Positions 28,830 through 36,136 are shown, counted from the first letter of the stretch. The stretch: DNA of 64,000 nt from Marinobacter persicus (GCF_900114155.1 NZ_FOSC01000006.1:105048-169047); one strand, 5' to 3'. Made by a program: numbers and translations. The notes: generated from the letters alone by a model not told the origin.

Positions 28830-30085
28830 GCACACACCTTGTTCAACAAACGGCGCTTTATAAGACCATCTTCAACGAGCTGGAATAGCTCGTTTTCGGT
28901 GATATCACGGTTCCGGTAGTAGTTGGTCAGGTCATCCCATAGGCCGGATTTCTTCAGGCAGTCCCAAGCCTGGCGGGAGTTAAACCGGTTGCGTGCGTAT
29001 ATCGACAGGAGGTTGCCGAAGGCCAGGGACACGTTTTTCTCATTGCCACAACCTGGTTCCTTTTTTGCGCGTTTGTAGAGCAGCTGGGGCGCAGGGTGAC
29101 CAAACACCACGTCGTCACGGAGCTTTGTCCATATGGGGTGAATCCAGTGTTTCTTTGCCTCGTACCGGTTGCCCTGGAGGGCGTAGCGCCAGAAGCCGGT
29201 AAGGTGCGGGACGGCATCGATGAAGCTTTTGATAACGGGCATGCCTTCGGTCCCATCGGCGATCTCGTTAACGATCCGGTGGTGTAGGCGGATTTCGAGA
29301 CGCCATACCGGTTTTTCAGGGTCATAGCAGGTATCGGGGAAAGAGTGTTCGTTAACGGCGGTTTCCCAAATGCTTTCCATGAAGGCGCGTTTATCGGAAA
29401 CATCCACTTCCTTTGATTTGTCATACAGGCAGGTTTGCAGGCTGTTGGCTTTACCGAAGGTGTAGGTTTCACCACGACCATTCACGGTTGCCCCAGTCTC
29501 CCAGTCAACATTGCTAACGCCGGTGTATACGTTGACGGTTTTTGCGCGTGTAACAAACCGTTGCGCAAAATCCTGAGGCGGTTCCCACCCTTGGAAATCG
29601 ACGGCAAGGTGTATGGCCACACCGGACGGTTCAGCGGCGGCCAGAAAGTGCCTGGCCCAATAGATGAGTTCGTCCTGTACCTGTTGGGAGCCGCGTTCAT
29701 AGAGCCAGCGGGGTGATGCCTCAATCTTGACGTGTGTGCCCTGGGTATCAGCTTCGGCGTAAAAGTTCTGCACCAGGATGGTCAGGCCGTACTCACGGTT
29801 TTGCAGGAGGTACCGGAAGCCACCACGGCGGCCAGACATAACGGCCCATTCAATGCCGTTGATGGTAATCACCGCACCGTGGCCGGTTTCGTAGCTTTGG
29901 ACGATATCGGCGAGGATTTCAGGACGTAGACGGCCCTGATATAGCTGGCGAACGGTATCAACACCGGACCACAGAACGTTAACGTTCTGAAGGTTCACTT
30001 GTTGGCCTTCCGGCCCTATGAACAAGTCACCTTTCCCAACTTCACCGGTGGAAATATCAATTCTGTCAAAATCCTTAATCGCCAT
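28826..30085 (-). CDS. Phage replication initiation protein (rolling-circle type)
   Basis: The 419-residue protein resembles replication initiation factors of filamentous phages and rolling-circle plasmids (Rep_trans-like). It has a histidine motif HLAVDF at 159-164 and a C-terminal VWRLEIRLHHRIVNE segment. It would nick the double-stranded form at the origin. The start is ATG 30085 (MAIKDFDRID), behind AAGG. The longer opening to 30235 crosses the GC-rich hairpin and the zot end and looks non-coding. Rep lies after zot here, whereas many inoviruses have it first. It is coupled to int by a 4-base overlap. Confidence 0.85.
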   Translation of the reverse strand: MAIKDFDRIDISTGEVGKGDLFIGPEGQQVNLQNVNVLWSGVDTVRQLYQGRLRPEILADIVQSYETGHGAVITINGIEWAVMSGRRGGFRYLLQNREYGLTILVQNFYAEADTQGTHVKIEASPRWLYERGSQQVQDELIYWARHFLAAAEPSGVAIHLAVDFQGWEPPQDFAQRFVTRAKTVNVYTGVSNVDWETGATVNGRGETYTFGKANSLQTCLYDKSKEVDVSDKRAFMESIWETAVNEHSFPDTCYDPEKPVWRLEIRLHHRIVNEIADGTEGMPVIKSFIDAVPHLTGFWRYALQGNRYEAKKHWIHPIWTKLRDDVVFGHPAPQLLYKRAKKEPGCGNEKNVSLAFGNLLSIYARNRFNSRQAWDCLKKSGLWDDLTNYYRNRDITENELFQLVEDGLIKRRLLNKVCA

Positions 30086-30165
30086 GACTGATACCTTTTG
30101 AAATACACTGAATAGGACGGTTTTTTCTATAAGACGTGTTACAGGGACGTCTGGGGAGCGGTTCC

Positions 30166-30212
30166 GCGGCCCCGTGACGCCCCCCACTGCGTGGTGTGCA
30201 TCACGGGGCCGC
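30166..30212. other. GC-rich hairpin between zot and rep; candidate phage origin
   Basis: A perfect 12-bp inverted repeat (30166-30177 with 30201-30212) encloses 23 nt that include a smaller CCAC/GTGG hairpin. The right arm overlaps the zot stop codon. There is no T-run, so it is not an ordinary terminator. Its place beside rep suggests a rolling-circle origin; the nick site cannot be assigned by eye. Confidence 0.5.
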
Positions 30213-31457
30213 GTCCCGCTCTGCCATTCGTTCACTGAGCCAATACTTTTTTAGCTGTTCTTCGGACATTCGGGGCGGTGTCTCAGGAGGATCAGACGGT
30301 GGACAATAGGATGTGTGAAGCCTGACACTCTGCTCTCGCGCCTGGTCCATGATGAGCAGTTCACAGCGGCTCACCATTCGAACCACGTGGCCGGCGGCGC
30401 GTAAGTTGTCCAGGTTGTACTTTTTCTCTCCGTTGCTGAGTAGCACGTATATAGGTGTGCCGTCGGCTTCCTGGGCAACGCCGGAGATCACGAAGCCGTC
30501 GAACTTTTGTTCGAGGGTTTGCGGTTTGTCGTCCTGATCAAAGGCCTCGGCTATGGAGGTTTCCGGTTTGTCCTGGTCCGGCTGTTGTTCGGTTGCGCCT
30601 GACGTTTGCCCGGTATCGGTCGGTTCCGGCTGGGGAACGGGTTCAGGCTGCATAACGGAGGCAATGGCGGCACCGGCGACGATGCCACCGGCCAGAACAA
30701 CGACCTTGGAAAAGCGTTTCAGGTAGATTCGGGTCATTCTCATGTAGAACCTCAGATCTTTTTTAACGGCGTAGCGCCCGTGGGTGTACCAGGGTGGAAG
30801 AACTTGATAGATGCCGTGGGGGTAGTCGTCGGTGAAGGCTTGCTTGGTGTCGTAAGCCGGGTATAAATCCCTGGCCATGTACCACCACCGGTCAACGGTT
30901 AGGGAGTTGGGAAGGTCGCCATATTTGACGATGCCCAGGTGTGCTTTTGCTTTGGGCATGTCCTTTGAAAAAACAAACCGGTACAGGGAATCAATAAAGG
31001 GGACTTTGAGCCGATCCAGGCGGCGGCAGTAAACCACGTGTTCACCAACAGACTTACGGGCCTGTTTGTCGATCATCGAAACATCCTGGATGATAAAGAT
31101 GATGTCCCAGCCGAGCTTTCGGGCGTGCAGTAACCAGTCGATCAGGGGGCGGCGGTCTTTATCCTGCCAGTCCCGGGAGTTGAACCAGGTCCCGCATTCA
31201 TCAAGGACGATCAGGCCGTTTTTTTCTTCTTCGTAGGTTTCGTTGCCCGATCCGATCGCTTTCATATCGTGGACCGTGGGCTTATCGGGAAGACGATATA
31301 CAACGGTTTTTTTGGCTTTCGGGCCGACGAGCTTGTTTAGCCTGAGATCAAGGTTCGTGGCGACTGGACGCCCTTCAATGAGTTTATCCTTGATCTTGCC
31401 GACAGCGGCAAGGGTTTTGCCGCTGCCGAGTTTGCCGGTGACGAAGTAAACGGCCAT
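30201..31457 (-). CDS. zot: Zot-domain assembly ATPase (pI-like morphogenesis protein)
   Basis: Zot/pI proteins are inner-membrane ATPases that drive extrusion of filamentous phage. The 418-residue protein has Walker A GKLGSGKT at 8-15, Walker B LIVLDECGTWF near 82-92 and a single membrane segment at about 251-268. A Pro/Gln/Asp-rich periplasmic linker and a C-terminal domain follow. ATG 31457 shares one base with the stop of the pVI-like gene. It is named for the Zot family; a toxin role is not implied. Confidence 0.93.
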   Translation of the reverse strand: MAVYFVTGKLGSGKTLAAVGKIKDKLIEGRPVATNLDLRLNKLVGPKAKKTVVYRLPDKPTVHDMKAIGSGNETYEEEKNGLIVLDECGTWFNSRDWQDKDRRPLIDWLLHARKLGWDIIFIIQDVSMIDKQARKSVGEHVVYCRRLDRLKVPFIDSLYRFVFSKDMPKAKAHLGIVKYGDLPNSLTVDRWWYMARDLYPAYDTKQAFTDDYPHGIYQVLPPWYTHGRYAVKKDLRFYMRMTRIYLKRFSKVVVLAGGIVAGAAIASVMQPEPVPQPEPTDTGQTSGATEQQPDQDKPETSIAEAFDQDDKPQTLEQKFDGFVISGVAQEADGTPIYVLLSNGEKKYNLDNLRAAGHVVRMVSRCELLIMDQAREQSVRLHTSYCPPSDPPETPPRMSEEQLKKYWLSERMAERDAAP

Positions 31458-31780
31458 CAGAACAACTTCCACTGAATTATTTTTATGTTCCAGTCGTAAA
31501 CCCAGCGGACGATCTCTGCCGTTACGATTGCGCTGACACAGGCAGAAAAATTACCAGGCAGAAAGGCAAACCAGTTACCAGTCGTTGGCATGGCGTAATA
31601 GATGCCGGCCATGATGCCTTCAATGGTCACCAGGAAAGCGCCCGTTAGACTGACAGCAGCAGTAATGACGGCGGCAACGATCGCTAGTTTTTTTGTGAGA
31701 AATTTACCGAAAAACGCAATAAGGCCGGTTAATGCAGTGCCAAGAATACCGGCAAGCCAGGGGATACCAAGTAAAGCCAT
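31457..31780 (-). CDS. pVI-like minor coat/membrane protein (DUF5455-like)
   Basis: This 107-residue, very hydrophobic protein has about three membrane helices (4-25, 30-60 and 75-95). It lies between the adsorption protein and Zot, exactly where inoviruses encode gene VI or its analogue. Proteins at this place in Vibrio phages are often called DUF5455. It begins one base after the pIII-like stop and overlaps the Zot start, so it is tightly coupled. Function is by position. Confidence 0.8.
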   Translation of the reverse strand: MALLGIPWLAGILGTALTGLIAFFGKFLTKKLAIVAAVITAAVSLTGAFLVTIEGIMAGIYYAMPTTGNWFAFLPGNFSACVSAIVTAEIVRWVYDWNIKIIQWKLF

Positions 31781-31781
31781 A

Positions 31782-33128
31782 TCACGGGGTTCCTTTTGCT
31801 GCTGGGCGTAGTGCGACGTTAAAAAGACGAATCACGGTGAAGCCATAAAGCAAGAAGCCGAGCATGTCGCGAATCATAGACATGTCGTTACAGGTAATGG
31901 TGTAGGAGATTTCATCCGTTCCAAAAACCAGATCGCGACATTGCATGCTGCCGGCAAAAAGATTGGTGACGTTGTTTTCGATCGCACCGAGATCGCCCTC
32001 ATTCATGGGCGCGGGGCTGTCGATTCCGTCTATGTGTTCGTCCAGGTCGCCAACGGCAGAATCTCCGGCGTTAGAAATCGCGTCGTCGATGCCATTTTTT
32101 AATGCGGTGCCGTCGCCGCGGCTGGCGTCAAGAGCTGCTTCTATCGCTTCGTCAATGTTGCCGGTGGACTCTTCGATGCCGTCCAGCTTTTCATTGCCGA
32201 TCTTCTGTTGTTCCAGGCTTTCTTTCGCTGTGCCTTCGGTTGCTTCGCCGCCTTCGCCGGTACTGTCACCTGGCTGATTGTTTGGGTCACCGCCCTCACC
32301 TTCAGGGCGTGGGTCGGTCATGTCATTACTGGTATCGCCGTCCATGTTGCCGCCGTTGTTGGGGTGGTCTGGCGAATCGTGTTCGATGTATTGGCCAAAG
32401 ATGTCATAGCACTCTTTTTTCCCGTTGCGATAGGCGCAGCCTTCTTCAGCTGGGTCGATGCAGCCGAGATCGCCGTTCAGTTCGTCGCAAATGGCGCCTT
32501 CAGAGGGGCAAGTGCTGATGCCGTCAATGGTGACGCAGGAAGGGTTGTCAGGGTCGGAACAAATTTCTTTGCCGGATGAATCTGTGGCGCAGTTGAGGTC
32601 TGCCGGTCCGGCTTCGCCCGCTTCAGCTTCTTCAGGCGTTACGCCAAGGCCTTTGCACTCCAGCGTCTGGCCGTAAGTATGGTTTCCGTCCCATTTAGCG
32701 GGGTTTGAGCCGCAGCTATAGGCGCAACCATCAACGGTATAAAGACCAGACCCGCCACCAATGTTTATGTCACCACCGCCAGAGGAAGACATGATACCGG
32801 CGCCTGGAATAGTATCGGTAGAGCAGTTATTAATAGGAGGACCACACACAAGCTGCCCGTTTTCATCTTCGGTCTTAACATTAGGTGGAGCACATTCCGA
32901 ATCATAAGGGAATGACTTGTGGATATAGGAAGTGTCAGGGTTACCGTACCAAACTGCACCAGTCCCACGAGACCAGCAAATCGCCGAGGAATCGCTGCCA
33001 GACTTAAATGCCTCACAAGCTGCCCAGGCTTCAGCCTCAGTTGTTGCCGCAGCAGCCAACGGAGAAAACATAAACAAAACAACAAAAGCCGCCCGAAGGC
33101 GGCTCAGGCTTTGAGCGTTGCGGCTCAT
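31782..33128 (-). CDS. pIII-like phage adsorption protein
   Basis: The 448-residue protein has a Sec signal peptide (cleavage near AAAA at 26-29) and a cysteine-rich N-terminal half, followed by a Gly/Asp/Glu/Asn-rich linker (about 240-310). A helical region and a C-terminal membrane anchor (about 420-443) follow. This is the layout of inovirus minor coat proteins that bind the host receptor (pilus, then TolA). Some annotations call similar proteins TspB-like virulence factors. It starts two bases after the coat protein gene, leaving no room for the terminator found there in Ff phages. Confidence 0.85.
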   Translation of the reverse strand: MSRNAQSLSRLRAAFVVLFMFSPLAAAATTEAEAWAACEAFKSGSDSSAICWSRGTGAVWYGNPDTSYIHKSFPYDSECAPPNVKTEDENGQLVCGPPINNCSTDTIPGAGIMSSSGGGDINIGGGSGLYTVDGCAYSCGSNPAKWDGNHTYGQTLECKGLGVTPEEAEAGEAGPADLNCATDSSGKEICSDPDNPSCVTIDGISTCPSEGAICDELNGDLGCIDPAEEGCAYRNGKKECYDIFGQYIEHDSPDHPNNGGNMDGDTSNDMTDPRPEGEGGDPNNQPGDSTGEGGEATEGTAKESLEQQKIGNEKLDGIEESTGNIDEAIEAALDASRGDGTALKNGIDDAISNAGDSAVGDLDEHIDGIDSPAPMNEGDLGAIENNVTNLFAGSMQCRDLVFGTDEISYTITCNDMSMIRDMLGFLLYGFTVIRLFNVALRPAAKGTP

Positions 33129-33130
33129 GG

Positions 33131-33289
33131 TTAGCTGGCCTTGTTCGCGAACTTCTTGAACAGCTTCAGCAGGATGAAACCACCCACAATAGTGGCTACA
33201 ACCGGCCAGGCCTCAGCGGCCATAGCGTCGAAGTTATCGGAAATGCCAGTAAAGGCAGCCGTCACTTCGGGAGGGAGTGTTGTTTCCAT
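33131..33289 (-). CDS. Major coat protein (pVIII-like), 52 aa
   Basis: Translation of the minus strand gives a 52-residue protein starting METTLPPEVTAAFTG. It has the classic major-coat layout: an acidic, partly helical N-terminus (D18, D21, E26), a hydrophobic membrane helix (PVVATIVGGFILLKLF, 29-44) and a basic C-terminus (KKFANKAS) that would contact DNA. No signal peptide is present. GAGGT lies eight bases before ATG 33289. It sits just before the pIII-like gene, as gene VIII does in other inoviruses. Confidence 0.88.
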   Translation of the reverse strand: METTLPPEVTAAFTGISDNFDAMAAEAWPVVATIVGGFILLKLFKKFANKAS

Positions 33290-33290
33290 T

Positions 33291-33407
33291 TCAAATTACC
33301 TCATCTGCAAGTTTTTTAAAGGCCAGGATCTTGTAGGACAGTGCAAAACCGAAGGCCCAGCACGCCGCGAAGATCCCGGAGTATTCGAGCATCGTCAGTT
33401 CGTTCAC
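33291..33407 (-). CDS. Small membrane protein, 38 aa (pVII/pIX-like candidate)
   Basis: A GTG-started frame (VNELTMLEYSGIFAACWAFG...) encodes 38 residues with one membrane helix (about 9-29) and a basic/acidic C-terminus. GGAGGG lies about eight bases before GTG 33407, and the start overlaps the upstream 41-residue frame by four bases (GTGA). The stop is one base before the major coat start. Size, coupling and place match the tip proteins pVII/pIX of filamentous phages. A shorter start at ATG 33392 is possible. Confidence 0.75.
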   Translation of the reverse strand: MNELTMLEYSGIFAACWAFGFALSYKILAFKKLADEVI

Positions 33408-33529
33408 CGTTGATGCCCTCCTATCCACCCAAGGCCGAAGGCGATCAACGACCCCAGGGCGAATTGCATTGAGTTCAGGCCGTGGACGGCCTGAACAATC
33501 ATTTCTGCGTCTGTTGTTGGGTCACCCAT
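33404..33529 (-). CDS. Small membrane protein, 41 aa (pVII/pIX-like candidate)
   Basis: ATG 33529, behind GGGAG, opens a 41-residue frame (MGDPTTDAEMIVQAVHGL...) with an acidic N-terminus, one membrane helix (about 21-38) and a short basic end. It overlaps the next small gene. A perfect 11-bp hairpin (33473-33483 with 33486-33496) lies inside the coding sequence. It is probably the partner tip protein to the 38-residue product; the assignment is by size and order. Confidence 0.75.
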   Translation of the reverse strand: MGDPTTDAEMIVQAVHGLNSMQFALGSLIAFGLGWIGGHQR

Positions 33530-33557
33530 TTTTCAGTGCTCCCAATCGTTGCAGGCG

Positions 33558-33878
33558 TTATGCCGGCTTCTTTTGTGGTTCGGGAGTCGGAGCGGTTTTC
33601 TGACTGGGGACAACACCAACGATATGAGGCTGTGATTTGCCGTTGGCGGCTTTCTTGAGCATGGCCACCAGTTTGATTTCCTGACCTGGGCGGAAGCCTT
33701 CAGTCTTCAGTTGGTCGAATACGGCAGGTTCGGCGCTGATCTTTGTCACTTCCAGGCCAAGGGTGTTTTCGGCGTTGTCACCTACTGGGTTTTGGCCGGT
33801 GAACATGCTGCAGAAAGTGCGGCCTTCGACGGTGATTTTGTTAACGCTGAATACTGTAGCTGTCATTTCAAATTGCAT
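33558..33878 (-). CDS. Phage single-stranded DNA-binding protein (pV-like)
   Basis: The 106-residue protein resembles gene V-type ssDNA-binding proteins. It has an OB-like beta-rich core (FEMTATVFSVNKITVEGRTFCSMFTGQ), a KLVAMLKKAANGK segment and a Pro/Lys-rich tail. Such proteins coat the new viral strand before export. ATG 33878 has AGGAG eight bases before it. It lies upstream of the coat genes, the usual inovirus position. Confidence 0.8.
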   Translation of the reverse strand: MQFEMTATVFSVNKITVEGRTFCSMFTGQNPVGDNAENTLGLEVTKISAEPAVFDQLKTEGFRPGQEIKLVAMLKKAANGKSQPHIVGVVPSQKTAPTPEPQKKPA

Positions 33879-33880
33879 GG

Positions 33881-34234
33881 TTATTGCTCCTGGTATTTGG
33901 CCGTTTTATAGGCCGTTTCGGTTTCTGAGTTTGCTTTGTTGACATCGAACAGCCCGAGGTAAACGCGCTGTATCAATTCGGCTTCTTTGAGCTTTGCCGC
34001 CAGGTGGAAAGGCGGTTGGGTGCCATAGTTGGCGGTTTCGTGTTTCCAGAAGGCCAGGCTAGAGCGAATGGCTTTTAGCTGGCGTTCCAGGCTGCGTTGT
34101 AGTTGCCGGGCTTCCTTGTTGGTCAGGTACAGGGCAACCCCTTCGGGGCGGGCTTTACTCGCTTCGCTCCCCGTGACTGAGGTCACGGCCCTTACGGGTG
34201 ACAATCCCTGTTGCCTGGCGCGCTCCGCTTGCAT
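33881..34234 (-). CDS. Phage protein of unknown function
   Basis: The convincing coding part is 117 residues from ATG 34234 (MQAERARQQGLSPVRAV...), with a helical, charged C-terminal half (NKEARQLQRSLERQLKAIRS, LAAKLKEAELIQRVYLGLF). An ATG at 34387 would add 51 residues, but these read through one arm of a large palindrome and look non-coding. That longer start does overlap the upstream stop by four bases, so it cannot be excluded. The gene ends two bases before the ssDNA-binding protein. No family recognised. Confidence 0.65.
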   Translation of the reverse strand: MQAERARQQGLSPVRAVTSVTGSEASKARPEGVALYLTNKEARQLQRSLERQLKAIRSSLAFWKHETANYGTQPPFHLAAKLKEAELIQRVYLGLFDVNKANSETETAYKTAKYQEQ

Positions 34235-34274
34235 CGATTGCTCACCGCTCGGGCTCGGGCTCAAAGGGCGGTCA

Positions 34275-34441
34275 TCCACCCTCGTCACCGTCACCGGCGC
34301 AGCTCTATTACGCGCACTGTGAGCCAAGCCATGACCGGCGCAAGGCCAAGCGGCGCTTGCCGTGCTGCGCAGCCTTGCGCCGGTCATGCCTTGTCTCCCT
34401 GGTCGTGCGCGAGCTGCGACGGCGACGGCGACGAGGGCGGA
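34275..34441. other. 167-nt imperfect palindrome in the prophage
   Basis: The segment is a near-continuous inverted repeat centred near 34359. The inner arms 34330-34346 and 34372-34388 pair perfectly (17 bp). The outer arms 34275-34305 and 34411-34441 pair with a few mismatches, and the sequence between them is also largely complementary. In single-stranded phage DNA it would fold into one long hairpin. It covers the end of the gene at 34384 and the doubtful extension of the next. Candidate packaging signal or origin. Confidence 0.8.
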
Positions 34442-34668
34442 TTATCAGACACGGGGGGTTGATCAGGCGCAAAACCGTAATCTGGGCAGCCGGCCGCTAA
34501 CCAGGCTTGAAGGACGGCACCGGATAGGGTCCAGAGGTCGGTACCACGGTTGAACGCCTCGTTCTCCAGGGCCACTTTGGTGGACCGGGGAGCCATGACG
34601 TAAAAACGCTTTTCAGGGTCTTCTACGTGGTCCTGGCGCGGGGGAATGACGGTTGGCTTCAATTTCAT
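34384..34668 (-). CDS. Phage protein of unknown function, 94 aa
   Basis: The frame from ATG 34668 (MKLKPTVIPPRQDHVEDPEKRFYVMAPRS...) has AAGGAG nine bases upstream and overlaps the preceding stop (ATGA). The first 65 residues look like a small folded domain, with VALENEAFNRGTDLWTLSGAVLQAWLAAG resembling a ribbon-helix-helix-like or helical segment. The last 25 residues are Ser/Pro/Gln-rich and lie in the outer arm of the palindrome. No known family is recognised with confidence. Confidence 0.7.
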   Translation of the reverse strand: MKLKPTVIPPRQDHVEDPEKRFYVMAPRSTKVALENEAFNRGTDLWTLSGAVLQAWLAAGCPDYGFAPDQPPVSDNPPSSPSPSQLAHDQGDKA

Positions 34669-34934
34669 GCCGCCAACTCCTTTTGGCAAAACTCGATCAT
34701 TTGGTTACCAAGATCGAGACCGAGCGTGCAGCAATAATCAGAAAGTTCACCATCCAATTCACAAAAAGCCTTTTGCATGGCGATCAGCTCGTTGCGAGCC
34801 TCAATGAACCGGGAGTAAGCCCGCTCTTTATCCATTCCAGTTGAAACAGAATGTTGCTGTAAGGCTTCAAGGCCCCGCTTGTAAGACTCTTCAATAAGAA
34901 CTTCTTTTTTGGCGCGGATTTCTTCGGTCATCAT
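34665..34934 (-). CDS. Small helical phage protein, 89 aa
   Basis: The 89-residue protein is mostly helical and charged (EEIRAKKEVLIEESYKRGLEALQQH), with four or so cysteines toward the C-terminus. ATG 34934 overlaps the upstream stop by four bases and has GGAG upstream; a second ATG follows directly. AT-rich codons set it apart from host genes. It belongs to the early part of the phage operon. No function is recognised. Confidence 0.7.
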   Translation of the reverse strand: MMTEEIRAKKEVLIEESYKRGLEALQQHSVSTGMDKERAYSRFIEARNELIAMQKAFCELDGELSDYCCTLGLDLGNQMIEFCQKELAA

Positions 34935-35146
34935 TCGTCGCTCTCCTGCCCCTTCAGGTCCTCAATCAACTGAACAAGGTTGACCATGCGGCGCTTGCCG
35001 ATGCGGATAGAAGGGATATAGGCGCGATGAAGCCACATATGAACGATGGAGTGATCGACCCTAATCCAATCAGCAAAGGCCCGCCATTCCATAACCGGGG
35101 GCCAATCTTCCTTTTTGCTGATTTCCGTTATCGCATCGTCTACCAT
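34931..35146 (-). CDS. Small helix-turn-helix DNA-binding protein (excisionase-like)
   Basis: From ATG 35146 (MVDDAITEISKKEDWPP...) the protein is 71 residues. The segment WRAFADWIRVDHSIVHMWLHRAYIPSIRIGKRRMV looks like a winged-helix/MerR-type or excisionase HTH. AAGG lies eight to nine bases before this ATG, while the longer GTG start at 35182 has none. As the first gene of the leftward operon it may control excision or the divergent promoters. The role is inferred. Confidence 0.7.
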   Translation of the reverse strand: MVDDAITEISKKEDWPPVMEWRAFADWIRVDHSIVHMWLHRAYIPSIRIGKRRMVNLVQLIEDLKGQESDE

Positions 35147-35279
35147 GTTCTGTACCTTGCAGTGCGTTTCTTTGATTATCACTATTTAGGTTTAACTATT
35201 ACACTAAGCACATAATAGAACGCGCTGCCGGATAGTGCAATAGTTACACCTACATTTAGGAATTATTTTTTAGACTATT
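35147..35279. promoter_or_regulatory. Divergent AT-rich control region of the prophage
   Basis: The gap lies between the leftward phage operon and the rightward repressor-like gene. Two 12-nt boxes, 35193-35204 and 35235-35246, form an inverted repeat matching at 11 of 12 positions, a layout typical of paired operators. The region is AT-rich and should hold both promoters, though no clear -35/-10 pair stands out on either strand. Confidence 0.6.
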
Positions 35280-35696
35280 ATGGAATCAATAGACGAGCGG
35301 GCAAAACTTTTGATTAAAAGCGTGGGCATAGATACGCTCGTTAGATGCAGCGATATCGGGCACTCTCGCTGGAAGAACGTTCTTTACAAAAGCGTGAGAA
35401 TGAGCACGAAAGAACTCGAAGTGCTGAAAGATATTTGCCCAGCTTACGCTTACTGGCTAATCAGCGGAGAGATTCAACCGGAGTGCGGTCATTCAAGCCC
35501 GGAATGGGAAAGACACGAAGGAATAAAGATAAAAAAGCAACTAGAAAAGAAAACAGATCCTCTAAATTGCGAGATGTGCGGCAAAACAATCACAGCTGAA
35601 GAATCAGCACTAACAATGGAAAAGCCACTAGGCGCAAGAGAGAACAGGTTTCTAATCGTTTGTCATAGATGCAATGTGAGACAAGGAAAAAGATGA
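35280..35696 (+). CDS. Probable phage repressor with HTH-like N-terminus and C-terminal zinc ribbon
   Basis: The 138-residue protein is encoded divergently from the phage operon, the usual place for a repressor. The N-terminal 65 residues are helical and end in CPAYAYWLISGE, as in small repressor-type HTH domains. The C-terminus has two CxxC pairs (C97/C100 and C128/C131), a likely zinc ribbon. Base composition is AT-rich, unlike the host. The DNA-binding role is inferred from place and layout; no family was firmly recognised. Confidence 0.7.
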   Translation: MESIDERAKLLIKSVGIDTLVRCSDIGHSRWKNVLYKSVRMSTKELEVLKDICPAYAYWLISGEIQPECGHSSPEWERHEGIKIKKQLEKKTDPLNCEMCGKTITAEESALTMEKPLGARENRFLIVCHRCNVRQGKR

Positions 35697-36022
35697 AAAG
35701 GACGTTTGCGAAGATAGCAGCCATTACGTTGAGCACAGCCCTGACCGGGCCAATCCAGGCAAACTCAGTAAGAGACGGCAGGCCGGATTACTACGAATTC
35801 GACTGGGAATACAAAAACAATCGAATCATCGAAAGCACGGTTTGCGATAGGTACAGCGGCCTGGACTGGAAGAACTGCCGCAGATACGCGAATTGGTATT
35901 TCTCTGAAAAGTGTTGGGAGTATCGAAACGAACTACGACACAAAAGCGGTGACGTCCGGCGGGAGATTCTGAAAAAACGGGACCGCTATTGCGATGCAAA
36001 ACGCCGAATCACTACCCTTTAA
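35693..36022 (+). CDS. Small secreted cysteine-containing protein (phage cargo)
   Basis: ATG 35693 overlaps the upstream stop (ATGA) and has AAGGA six bases before it. The 109-residue product has a Sec signal peptide (MKRTFAKIAAITLSTALTGP...), with cleavage expected after QA near residue 24. The mature part is charged and aromatic-rich with four cysteines (VCDRYSGLDWKNCRRYANWYFSEKCWEY, DRYCDAKRR), suggesting two disulfides. It is the last gene before attR and is co-transcribed with the repressor-like gene, like a lysogenic-conversion gene. Function unknown. Confidence 0.75.
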   Translation: MKRTFAKIAAITLSTALTGPIQANSVRDGRPDYYEFDWEYKNNRIIESTVCDRYSGLDWKNCRRYANWYFSEKCWEYRNELRHKSGDVRREILKKRDRYCDAKRRITTL

Positions 36023-36136
36023 CTATCGTGTCTACACACGCAAACCAACGATAATTACTGATATTTAGTGAATAGTCGCTAACTTTCAAGATACTGTATT
36101 GAAAGGGTTAGAACGTTTAAGAACTGGTCGACATGT

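Noticed and set aside
30201-31457. Zot as an enterotoxin gene
   Set aside because: Context and Walker motifs show a phage assembly ATPase; there is no evidence for toxin function.
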